This document shows positions 23,984 through 31,466 of a stretch of 40,762 nucleotides of DNA, piece after piece. The translations under genes were made by a program, and so were the position numbers. Source of the stretch: a virus; IMG/VR virus record IMGVR_UViG_3300022750_000024, positions 1-40,762 of that record; one strand, written 5' to 3'. The notes beneath the pieces were generated by a model. The model saw only the letters and a list, made by a program, of their open reading frames with translations. It ran no database searches and was not told the origin of the DNA. Numbering within the stretch: position 1 is the first letter of the stretch; every line of letters begins with the position of its first letter.

Positions 23984-25705
23984 TTACGCCGCCATGCGGG
24001 GTTGCTGTCCGGCGTTCTCGATCGAGGCCATGCCCTGGCCGGCGTCGCGCAGCGCGGTCGCCTCGGCGGTCATGGTCTCGTTTTCCTGCTGCTGGGCCTG
24101 CGCCTCGGCGCGCGCGGCGGCCTTCTCGGCCACCACGGTGCGGCTGTTGATCATGCCCGGGGCGTTGCCCAGGCTGTCGTTGATCGTGCGCAGCACCTCA
24201 TGCACGGCGACGATGTCGCTGGCGGTGTCGTCGAACTGTTTGGCCGTCGCCGCGGCGTCCATCAGCCTCAGGGCGCCGTCCACCTGGGTCAGCATCTGCG
24301 CCTTGGCCAGCGGCCCGGCGTAATCCCAGTCGACATCGACGGCCGACAGGGCCGGCGGCGGCGCGGGAACCAGATCCTCCTCGATCAGGGCGGACAGGCC
24401 CCGGTCGGCGCCCTTGCCGAACAGGTCGCGGTCGAACGCCGGGACCAGGAACGACAGGGCCCGCGTGCGCAGGTCGCGCCGTTCCCGGATCTCCTCGGCC
24501 GTGACGTTGGCCGCATCCCTCAGATTGGTGAAGTTGCCGAAGAACACCTTCTCGATATTGTCCGTCAGCCGCTCGCACCGGCGCTCGGCCCAGCTGGGGT
24601 CGCCGGCCACGTCCATCTTCTGGACGGCGTCCTTCATCGACTGGAAGCCCAGGTTGACGGGGTCGTAGGTGTTCACCGCGCCCGGGCGCCGGTCCAGCCG
24701 GTTGCCGAACAGGCGCGTCGGGGCGAACGACACCGGGTCGTTCAACAGGTCGATGGCCCGTTCCATCCCGCCCGAGAAGTGGTTCAGGGCCATGGCGTCG
24801 GGCAGGGCGTCGAACCCCAGCCCGGTGCGATACGGACTGCCCTCCCAGGCGTCCATTCCGGCCACCTGATAGGGGAAGCTGTCGTACCCTTCCTCCTTGA
24901 TCTCGAAGAAGTCATGACCGGGCAGCAGCGTCAGGCTGGCGAAGGGTTTGTTGGTCGCCACCGCGCCGGCCACGCCGCCGTCGCGAGGCTGGACCAGGTG
25001 CAGAACCTCGACCTCCGTCCGGGCCTTGGCGTCATCCTTGGCCAGCTCGGCGATCTTCGGGTGATCCAGCGCCAGCGGATAGGTCTGGACCAGCCGCCAG
25101 ACAGGCAGACGCCAGCGGCGGAACAGGGTGTCGACCTCGTCGGCCTCGTTCCGCATCCACCAGCAGCTGCGCAGCGGCATGTGCTGATAGCGCGGGCCGA
25201 AACCGCGCTTGCGGCCCGTCCACTGGACGCAGTTGCCGAACGCCAGGAACTCGAGGCCGCACCGCACCGTCGCCGGCACGAACCCGGACTGGGGCAGCAT
25301 CTGCGCATCGAAATACTGCCAGCGCAGATCGTCCAGATAGTCGCGGCTGGCGTCGTCCAGCTCCAGCTTCCGGCCATCCGGACCCTTGGTCCAGATCGCG
25401 CGACCGCTCAGCGCCATGCCCCGGTTGACGTTCGGGGCGAGAAAGGGCGCGGTGACGTCGATCGCATAGGCGACGAACAGGGCCGCCGCCTGTTTCAGGT
25501 TCTGGCGCGGCGTGTTGGTCACGATCCGGCGCGCGCGGCGCACCACGGGCTGGGTCGCCGTCACCGTGAAGTTGGTCGACGGATAGAAATAGTCGCTGAC
25601 CATCTGCCAGCCGGGCTCGAACGCACGCCGCTGCTGCTGGCTGTCCTCCCAGCTATTGCGGATGTTCCGCCCGCGCTTCGAAAGGGTCGGCATGGCGGCC
25701 GTCAT
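23984..25705 (-). CDS. Portal protein (head-tail connector)
   Basis: Protein of 573 aa. It opens with RGRNIRNSWEDSQQQRRAFEPGWQ and VSDYFYPSTNF. Later come NRAIDLLNDP-like ERAIDLLNDPVSFAPTRLF and WAERRCERLTDNIEKVFFGNF, and VTAEEIRERRDLRTRALSFL. These mark podovirus connectors, which form the 12-subunit ring at one head vertex where DNA enters and leaves. The C-terminal region is helical and Gln/Ala-rich (barrel). ATG 25705 is 1 nt past the preceding stop. Confidence 0.9.
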   Translation of the reverse strand: MTAAMPTLSKRGRNIRNSWEDSQQQRRAFEPGWQMVSDYFYPSTNFTVTATQPVVRRARRIVTNTPRQNLKQAAALFVAYAIDVTAPFLAPNVNRGMALSGRAIWTKGPDGRKLELDDASRDYLDDLRWQYFDAQMLPQSGFVPATVRCGLEFLAFGNCVQWTGRKRGFGPRYQHMPLRSCWWMRNEADEVDTLFRRWRLPVWRLVQTYPLALDHPKIAELAKDDAKARTEVEVLHLVQPRDGGVAGAVATNKPFASLTLLPGHDFFEIKEEGYDSFPYQVAGMDAWEGSPYRTGLGFDALPDAMALNHFSGGMERAIDLLNDPVSFAPTRLFGNRLDRRPGAVNTYDPVNLGFQSMKDAVQKMDVAGDPSWAERRCERLTDNIEKVFFGNFTNLRDAANVTAEEIRERRDLRTRALSFLVPAFDRDLFGKGADRGLSALIEEDLVPAPPPALSAVDVDWDYAGPLAKAQMLTQVDGALRLMDAAATAKQFDDTASDIVAVHEVLRTINDSLGNAPGMINSRTVVAEKAAARAEAQAQQQENETMTAEATALRDAGQGMASIENAGQQPRMAA

Positions 25706-25706
25706 G

Positions 25707-25898
25707 TCAGCCCACGCCCGTCAGGGTCGGCGCAGGCGCCGCCGTGGCCGCCGTGGCGACGGCTTCGCTCAGGAAGGTCGAGGCCCTCCCGCCCGTCGCC
25801 AGGCGCTTCTTGCGGACCTGGTCGATGCGGTTGGCCGTATCGGCCGGATCGACCGGACGAGGCGGGGCGGCGACCTTCTGACGGCGGAGAAAGCTCAT
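25707..25898 (-). CDS. Small virion/assembly protein (gp7.3- or gp6.7-like position)
   Basis: Protein of 63 aa: basic N-terminus (MSFLRRQKV), Pro-rich linker, RIDQVRKKRLATGGRASTF and a Thr/Leu/Gly C-terminus (PTLTGVG). Short proteins with a KRLA-x-GG-R motif and a TLLG-like end are encoded next to portal genes in many podoviruses, where they act in tail or core assembly. The assignment is by pattern and place. A late box ends 21 nt before the ATG. Confidence 0.68.
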   Translation of the reverse strand: MSFLRRQKVAAPPRPVDPADTANRIDQVRKKRLATGGRASTFLSEAVATAATAAPAPTLTGVG

Positions 25899-25919
25899 GC
25901 TCGCACCATCGTGCGGGCG

Positions 25920-25936
25920 AAACCGGGGGGGGACGG
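25920..25936 (-). promoter_or_regulatory. Late box copy B, upstream of the portal unit
   Basis: 15/17 match to the late box. It lies 1 nt after the terminase stop (25938-25940) and ends 21 nt before ATG 25898. Confidence 0.65.
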
Positions 25937-25937
25937 G

Positions 25938-27488
25938 TCAGTCAAAGACCACCTCGACCACATTGCTGGCGCCGGGGCTGTCCAGACCCATGGTCGGCAA
26001 CAGCCCGGCCCGGTCCTCGATCCCCTCGCCGCCCAGGCACATGTACTCACAGGCCTCGCCCACCGATGAATACTCGTTCTTCTTGGCCGAGGTGGAGGTG
26101 ACGTTGGCCTTTTTCGGGTAGTGAAAGCCGCCGTTCAGCGCCGTGTTCAGCCAGACGCACGACGGGTCAGACAGGAAGCCGCCCCGACGCTTCAGCGGCC
26201 GCGCCAGCGCCGTCCGCCTCAGCTTCGTGTCGTTCGATGGCGCCGGAACGGTCGTGATGCGCGTCCGCTGCTGCAGCTCCCCGATCCACGACAGTTGCTT
26301 GTTCATGGTCGAGCGGCTCTTGCCGGCCGGGTCGGCGACGATGATCGCCCGCTTGCAGCGCGGGAACCGGGTCTTCATCGTGCTCAGGATCGCATCGGCA
26401 AAGCCGATCACGTCAAGCTCGCCGTCAGGCGCGTCCTCGGCCACGACCTCGGCGAACACCCGCCACTGGCCGAACAGGCTGCGCTGGCCGAACACGGCCG
26501 CACCCTTGAAGTCGACGTCGACGCCGATGATCACCGCCAGTTCGGGATCCGGCTCCATGGTCTGAGGGCTGACGTGGGCAGTCTCGTCGAACGCCCCGTG
26601 CACCGGCGTCCCCATCCGGCCGTAGGTCAGCTTGCACTGCAGCAGGCGGGCGACGTCGTGGGCCTCCATCCGGGCGGCCATGGACCGGTAGTAGTAGGGG
26701 TCGATCTTGGCCAGGTTGGCCTTGTTCTCCGCACCTGGGTGAAAGCCGTCGGCCGTGTCGGGGTCGTAGCCCGGCGGCTGTTTGTGCAGGGCGAAGCTGT
26801 TGTCGTTCGCGGCGCTGTAATAGTCCTTCTGGAACCAGCTGCCGATCGTCGGCGTGTTCGCGTCGCCCCAGACGCCCATATAGGCCTTGCTGGGCGGATT
26901 GTCGGGCCGGTCGTCGGGCTCCGGATAGCGCCCTACCCGGTTGGCGCAGTACGACAGGATGCTGGACTGCACATGGGTGTCCACCTCGGGCAGCCAGAAG
27001 GCCGTGCATTCCTTCCCCCGGAAGAACTCGTCCAGGTCGACGTCCTGCACCGCGCGAAAGCGCACCTCGACCTCGACCGGGCCCAGACCGTCCGGACCCG
27101 CCCCCAGCATCTGGAACACATGGTCGGCCGGGTCGCCCTTGGCCCCCTTCCACGAGGCCCGCGTGCCGTTGTCGTTCGCCGGGTTCTCCTTCACCAGCGG
27201 CTGGTCGGTCTCCTTCACGAAGACTTTCAGATACGACGGGATCACGCTGTCCCAGGCGATCCGGTACGTCGGGCAGACCACATAGATGCGGGCTCGACGC
27301 CACCCGTCACGCGGACTAGGGTGCTGCCAGAGAGCAGTCCGGAGACAGCGGCGCGCCGCGGCAATCGTCTTGCCGCCGCCCGTTGGCCCCACAATGAAAG
27401 CAAGCTGCGACCGGTCGAACTCGAACCGGCGCGCGACCGGCCCGGCGAAGTTCCACGCCCGGCGTTCGACCTTCGCAACCGCAGACAT
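25938..27488 (-). CDS. Terminase large subunit
   Basis: Protein of 516 aa from ATG 27488; an in-frame stop lies just upstream and GAGGG is the probable ribosome binding site. Walker A is GPTGGGKT (34-41). The C-terminal nuclease region has IIGVDVDFKGAAVFGQ and AIIVADPAGKSRS, which carry the expected metal-binding aspartates. It packages DNA into the prohead with ATP and cuts concatemers. The gene lies between the small subunit and the portal. A late box is present but 51 nt away rather than 21. Confidence 0.93.
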   Translation of the reverse strand: MSAVAKVERRAWNFAGPVARRFEFDRSQLAFIVGPTGGGKTIAAARRCLRTALWQHPSPRDGWRRARIYVVCPTYRIAWDSVIPSYLKVFVKETDQPLVKENPANDNGTRASWKGAKGDPADHVFQMLGAGPDGLGPVEVEVRFRAVQDVDLDEFFRGKECTAFWLPEVDTHVQSSILSYCANRVGRYPEPDDRPDNPPSKAYMGVWGDANTPTIGSWFQKDYYSAANDNSFALHKQPPGYDPDTADGFHPGAENKANLAKIDPYYYRSMAARMEAHDVARLLQCKLTYGRMGTPVHGAFDETAHVSPQTMEPDPELAVIIGVDVDFKGAAVFGQRSLFGQWRVFAEVVAEDAPDGELDVIGFADAILSTMKTRFPRCKRAIIVADPAGKSRSTMNKQLSWIGELQQRTRITTVPAPSNDTKLRRTALARPLKRRGGFLSDPSCVWLNTALNGGFHYPKKANVTSTSAKKNEYSSVGEACEYMCLGGEGIEDRAGLLPTMGLDSPGASNVVEVVFD

Positions 27489-27539
27489 CCGAAACCCTCA
27501 CCCTGACCCTTCGCGTCGGAATGAGTTTCGGCCGTGCCC

Positions 27540-27556
27540 AAACGGGGGGTGGACGG
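27540..27556 (-). promoter_or_regulatory. Late box copy A, upstream of terminase large subunit
   Basis: Perfect 17-nt box, with 51 nt between it and the terminase ATG. A more degenerate C-rich relative with CCCCCGTTTT lies at about 27611-27630. Confidence 0.65.
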
Positions 27557-27606
27557 GGCCTGAGGGCGAGAACCTGCCGGAAGGACACCCCACCTGAAAA
27601 CCGGGG

Positions 27607-27665
27607 CCGCCCGAAAACGGGGGCGGGGGGGTCGCGAAGGGGGCAGGGGGTCCGGCGGCAGGGGG
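27607..27665. other. G-tract region with hairpin between the terminase genes
   Basis: The 213-nt gap between the terminase genes (27489-27701) includes this block. CCGCCC (27607-27612) pairs with GGGCGG (27621-27626). The plus strand from about 27619 to 27665 has five runs of five to seven G, enough to form a G-quadruplex. No coding frame is apparent here. Confidence 0.5.
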
Positions 27666-27701
27666 ATGCGCCACTGATTTCTGATCAGCGGCGCTCAGCC
27701 A

Positions 27702-28244
27702 TCAATCGTCCGCGTTATCAACGCCTTGGCTGTCGTCTGGTGACTTTGGTTCGGTGACTTGCTCGCCTTCGATCACGCTAACCTGTTGATAATCCAGCAG
27801 ATCGGGCGGCGTGTCCCACTCGCCTGCGCCCTCGCCGTCGCCGGCCGCCGTGCCCGCCTCCATCGGGATGGCGACATAGGTGTGCGTCGGCGCGTCGCCG
27901 TCCTTCGGCGCTTCCTTCGTCGCCAGCTTCTGGTGGATGTAGGGCAACAGGTCCGCCCGCTCCCGCTGCATCAACAGCCAGGCCTCCTTGCCCTCGCAGC
28001 CCAGCACCAGGGCCAGCTCCAGCGCCTTCTTCGCCATGGCCATCATCAGGTTGCCGCCCTGCGCCCGCAGCTCGGTCGCCGTGACCAGGCCGATCTGGGC
28101 CGACTGCTGCCCCGGCGTCATCCCGCCATACTGGGCCTCGACGTACCTCTGAAGGTCGCCCGATCGCTTGTTTCCGGATCCTTTCGGCCGGCCCGGCCCC
28201 CGCCTGGGCGCCGGTGCGAGCCCCGGTAGGGCGGGGGTATTCAT
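27702..28244 (-). CDS. Terminase small subunit-like protein
   Basis: Protein of 180 aa. It starts with a basic GRPKGSGNKRSGDLQRYV motif seen in many small terminase subunits, followed by a helical core (GLVTATELRAQGG, MMAMAKKALELALV, RERADLLPYIHQKLA). The end is acidic (PKSPDDSQGVDNADD). It would recognise the packaging site. The dense repeat cluster just upstream (28266-28501) is a candidate for that site. Two GGTGACTT copies lie inside its 3' end. Confidence 0.78.
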   Translation of the reverse strand: MNTPALPGLAPAPRRGPGRPKGSGNKRSGDLQRYVEAQYGGMTPGQQSAQIGLVTATELRAQGGNLMMAMAKKALELALVLGCEGKEAWLLMQRERADLLPYIHQKLATKEAPKDGDAPTHTYVAIPMEAGTAAGDGEGAGEWDTPPDLLDYQQVSVIEGEQVTEPKSPDDSQGVDNADD

Positions 28245-28265
28245 ATTCGACCCCTATTTTATTGG

Positions 28266-28501
28266 GTTCTGGCGAGTTCTTTGGCCGGTTCTATGGATTG
28301 TTTCGGCTTTTCCACGCTCTAGGCAACCATAGAACCATAGAACCGTAGAACTCTGTCTTTCTCGCCATGTGCGACACAAAGGGCGCAATCCCTCACGCAT
28401 GAGGACGCCGCGTCCGGTTCTACGGTTCTACGGTTCTGTCACCGGGTCATGTCGTTGATCGCGCTCGCCAAAACACAGAACTGTGTCCAGAACCACAGAA
28501 C
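28266..28501. repeat. Iteron-like array: 12 copies of AGAAC/GTTCT in four triplets
   Basis: GTTCT at 28266, 28276, 28288; AGAAC at 28331, 28339, 28347; GTTCT at 28417, 28425, 28433; AGAAC at 28477, 28489, 28497 (start positions). The second and third triplets have an exact 8-bp period with consensus TAGAACCR / YGGTTCTA. The fourth includes a palindrome ACACAG-AA-CTGTGT (28473-28486). CCTCA/TGAGG (28391-28404) forms a small hairpin between triplets two and three. Confidence 0.85.
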
Positions 28502-28632
28502 CGGATCCGAGGCTCCCCTGACCCATGGCGCAGCGCCTATTCTCGCTAACCGGGCGAGGGTCGGGGAGGGACGGGGGACACATCTCCAGCCCTCTGGACA
28601 CGGGTCAGGGCGCGTCCAGACAGTCATGCGGA

Positions 28633-28748
28633 GCCCACGCGCACCGCGCCCGAGCGGGCGCTGCGTGGGCGCTCGCCGAGGGCTCGCTGAGGGATGCGGT
28701 GCGTCGCCGGGTCGGCGACGCGGTCAGGCCCCGCACGCTGTCGCGTGC
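28633..28748. repeat. Run of perfect hairpins
   Basis: GCCCACGC (28633-28640)/GCGTGGGC (28663-28670) encloses GCGCCC (28646-28651)/GGGCGC (28656-28661). Then GCGTCGCC (28701-28708)/GGCGACGC (28714-28721), then GCACGC (28733-28738)/GCGTGC (28743-28748). All are perfect. They could act as single-strand initiation sites, as part of a cos/pac site, or as a structured RNA. Confidence 0.7.
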
Positions 28749-28801
28749 AAGGCCTTCCTGTATGCTAGGTGGTCGGCCTGGCGGCCTCCCGACGCCGCTG
28801 G

Positions 28802-28819
28802 CGCGGCTTTCAGGCCGCG
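28802..28819 (-). terminator. Hairpin across the helicase stop codon
   Basis: CGCGGC (28802-28807) pairs with GCCGCG (28814-28819), loop TTTCAG, spanning the stop (28810-28812). It could end the early leftward transcript. No T-run follows. Confidence 0.35.
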
Positions 28820-30798
28820 ATCGGCAACGCGTCCGCGTCATCCCACGCCAGCGCTTCGGCCAGCTGGATGAAGACGCCGCTGGCCTTGCGGTCCAGCCCC
28901 TTGTCGCACTTGCCCTCTTTCCAGAGATGCTTGGGCATCTGACGCAGCACGCCCAGCCAAGGCCCGGGCGCACCCATCCGGCCGGCCCAGGGCGTCCCGG
29001 CGAACAGGGTGTTCAGTCCCGGGTGCTTGGCGGGAATGAAGAGGCGCGCGTACTGCCAGGTCTCGGGGTTCGGGGCGCTGAACTGGTCCTTGCCAAAGCT
29101 GATCGTCATCCCGAACGATTTCAGCACGAACAGCACGTCGTCCAGGTTCGATTTCGGCCCTGTCGCCCCATCGCACTGGTTGCGCCAGCCCACCAGCACC
29201 GATCCGACCGACTTGTGCGTGCCGATCCTCAGGTTCTCCGGCTGCGCCTCGATCAGGTGCATGAAGCACCGGCGCCAGGTCTTCTCCTTGCCCGACGTCT
29301 CCACCAAAGTGTCGTGCTGCAGAAGGCTGACCCACTCGTCCAGCTCGGTCTGGTCGGGCATGCTGTCCCTCAGCGCGACATGATAGCCGGCGGCCAGCGT
29401 CCCGAAGGTGTCGGCCGCCCGGTCGCTGTGCCCGCTCTCGACAAGGGCGGCCCGGAAGGTGTCAACCAGCAGGTCCCAGCGTGACCGATTACCGTCCAGA
29501 CCGAACCAGGCCACCATCCGCATCAGCAGCTGGCGCCCGATTTCCTTGACCCGCTTTTCGTCCTTCAGCCCCAGCGAGGTCAGGATGTCGACCGGCTTCT
29601 GCCCGTCCACGGCCGTCGGCCGCACCCGCTCGCGCAACATCAGCACCGCCATGCGGCTGGCGTCCTGGGCGTCGACGGGCGGCATGGCGATCGACGACAT
29701 CAGGAAGCTCGAGTTCACGCTGAACTCCTGGCCGATCCCGTCCTTGCCGCCGCGCTGCATCTTGTCCCCGGAATAGGCGACGCGAGCCAGCTCCAGGATC
29801 TTGTCCGTCGTCCGGGTGTCCTCCTTGGCCTCCATCTCGTCGACCAGCACCGCGACGCTGTCCTGTTTGACCTTCTGATAGATCCCGGCCTGCGTCGTGT
29901 TCGACGTGGCTAGCAGGGCGCCGTTCATCAGGAACCGCAACAGCTTCTGGAACGTCGACTTCCCCGCCCCCTCGGTCCCGGTGACATAGGCGACGGGCCG
30001 CTGCTCCAGGGCCCCTCCGACCATGGCCGTCATTCCCCAGCCCAGCGCTAGGCGCGGGTCCAGCTGCGGCCGTTCCCAGTTCCAGCTCTGCAGCCCCTGC
30101 AACAGGATGTCGCCGGGCGAACCCTCGCCCTGGCTCTCCAGCTTGCGGTGAGGGCGGCCGATCTTGGGCCGTCCCGGATAGATGTAGCGCCCATGGGCCC
30201 CCGGCGGCCGCCACTTCCCGTCGATCAGCACGGCGTCGCCGGCATGGAAGATCAGACCGCCGCCCTCGTCGCGCCACGCCCCGCGGCCGCGCACCCGGTC
30301 CTCCAGCTCGAACGTGCCCATGTACGCGCAGGCCGCGAACAGGTCGTTGCGGGCCTCGTCCGCTTCCCAGCCCTTGACCTCCCACGGGTCGCCCTTCTTT
30401 CGCGGGGCGGACAGGCGGGGCCAGGCCCATTCCAGATACTTCGGCCGCCCGCTGAACAGGCTCGCGATATTGCCCTTGCCGGCGTTCTCGGCCAGCACGG
30501 CGACCTCGCCCAGGGTGTCGAGAAAGAAGTACGTGGTCCCCGACAGCGTCGCCAGCTTGCCCAACGGCGTCACCGGACAGTTGGTCGGCAGGCCTGTGCG
30601 GAAGGTGACGTGGCCGTACCGCCATTGACCGGGCAGAACCTCGTCCATGTGACCGCTGGCGACCTCGACCGACATGGGAAACCCGCGCATCGGATCCTCC
30701 AGCGACATCTCGCGCAGGATCTGCGTCAGGGCGGCCTCGTCCTCCTCCTCGAACGAGGGCAGGGACGCAGCGATGGCGGCGAAGGGATCGGTTGTCAT
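28810..30798 (-). CDS. Phage replicative helicase / primase-helicase ATPase
   Basis: Protein of 662 aa from ATG 30798 (a TTG five codons earlier is less likely). The central ATPase has Walker A GTEGAGKST (274-282) and VAVLVDEMEA as a Walker B-like strand, followed by an SSFLMSSIAMPP sensor-like segment. The layout is that of virus-type superfamily 3/DUF927-like helicases that act with a Toprim primase. It unwinds phage DNA at the fork. It is separated from the primase by the inserted membrane-protein gene, and the non-coding repeat region follows. Confidence 0.82.
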   Translation of the reverse strand: MTTDPFAAIAASLPSFEEEDEAALTQILREMSLEDPMRGFPMSVEVASGHMDEVLPGQWRYGHVTFRTGLPTNCPVTPLGKLATLSGTTYFFLDTLGEVAVLAENAGKGNIASLFSGRPKYLEWAWPRLSAPRKKGDPWEVKGWEADEARNDLFAACAYMGTFELEDRVRGRGAWRDEGGGLIFHAGDAVLIDGKWRPPGAHGRYIYPGRPKIGRPHRKLESQGEGSPGDILLQGLQSWNWERPQLDPRLALGWGMTAMVGGALEQRPVAYVTGTEGAGKSTFQKLLRFLMNGALLATSNTTQAGIYQKVKQDSVAVLVDEMEAKEDTRTTDKILELARVAYSGDKMQRGGKDGIGQEFSVNSSFLMSSIAMPPVDAQDASRMAVLMLRERVRPTAVDGQKPVDILTSLGLKDEKRVKEIGRQLLMRMVAWFGLDGNRSRWDLLVDTFRAALVESGHSDRAADTFGTLAAGYHVALRDSMPDQTELDEWVSLLQHDTLVETSGKEKTWRRCFMHLIEAQPENLRIGTHKSVGSVLVGWRNQCDGATGPKSNLDDVLFVLKSFGMTISFGKDQFSAPNPETWQYARLFIPAKHPGLNTLFAGTPWAGRMGAPGPWLGVLRQMPKHLWKEGKCDKGLDRKASGVFIQLAEALAWDDADALPIAA

Positions 30799-30827
30799 CA
30801 GACGCACGCGCAACTAGAGGGGAAAAC

Positions 30828-31466
30828 ATGCCAACTTTCGAACACCCGCCAGCGTGGTGGATCAGCCTCGCGAACCTGACCCAGTGGCTTTATTGGCCTG
30901 CGTGGAGTGCGATTTTTTCTTTTCTCGCCTTGATGTGGGCGATCAGCCTCGCAAATCGAAACAGCCGCGATACGCGAGCCAAGGAAGTAGTACTTCTCAG
31001 GACCGCCTCGGCCCACATCAACGTCATTATTCAGCATTTCGTCCGACTGCTCGAACGGATTGAGGGGCTGGACGATAGTAAAACGCGACGGTTTACAGCA
31101 AGCTCTCGTCGGGTTCTTGATCAAGCGGCCGTGCTGGAAACCTTCCACGCCTTGGATGCTTCCGGAATGCCTACCCCCGGTACGGCCGGCGCACTCTTGG
31201 CCAGCGGCGTGACCACCCGACATCTCGTGGTGCTGCTCGATCGGTTCAATGACAATCCTAATGCCGTTTTCAACAGAGGGCGGATCGAGACGAACCTTGA
31301 TAGGCTGAGAAAACACAAGGAGCGGCTGGACCAAGAAGCCAAGCGCAGGGGCTACAGACCCTCTCGCAGTCGCAAAACGCGGTTTCATGGTTTCACCAAG
31401 TCGTTGAAGTCCTTGCCCGCCTGGGCGCGAACCACGTGGACGGCCCTGTTCAAGCCCAAGGCCTGA
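30828..31466 (+). CDS. Membrane-anchored protein of unknown function (moron)
   Basis: Protein of 212 aa starting at ATG 30828, preceded by GAGGGG. One or two hydrophobic segments occur at residues about 14-42 (LTQWLYWPAWSAIFSFLALMWAISLA). A long helical, charged soluble region follows (IQHFVRLLERIEGL, RRVLDQAAVLETFHAL, RIETNLDRLRKHKERLDQEAK), then a basic tail. GC is visibly lower than in the flanking genes. It is inserted against the operon between primase and helicase and overlaps the primase 3' end by 82 nt. Superinfection exclusion or anti-phage defence is possible, by analogy with other morons; nothing specific is shown. Confidence 0.75.
   Translation: MPTFEHPPAWWISLANLTQWLYWPAWSAIFSFLALMWAISLANRNSRDTRAKEVVLLRTASAHINVIIQHFVRLLERIEGLDDSKTRRFTASSRRVLDQAAVLETFHALDASGMPTPGTAGALLASGVTTRHLVVLLDRFNDNPNAVFNRGRIETNLDRLRKHKERLDQEAKRRGYRPSRSRKTRFHGFTKSLKSLPAWARTTWTALFKPKA

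Larger units (their letters stand above)
28245..28809. other. 565-nt structured non-coding region: candidate origin or packaging site
   Basis: No convincing coding frame on either strand. From the terS side it has a short AT-rich stretch (about 28240-28265), four triplets of AGAAC/GTTCT (28266-28501), then a series of perfect hairpins (28633-28748) leading to a hairpin at the helicase stop. The layout matches either an iteron-type replication origin or a cos/pac site bound by the small terminase. The terS promoter should also be here. Confidence 0.7.

Noticed and set aside
24002-26101. Open plus-strand frame of 699 codons opposite the portal and terminase genes
   Set aside because: Antisense shadow: no recognisable motifs, and the composition is skewed to Arg, Gly, Gln and His.
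28449-29484. Plus-strand frames starting inside the non-coding repeat region
   Set aside because: They cover the repeats and hairpins and then run antisense to the helicase; no ribosome binding site and no protein-like pattern.
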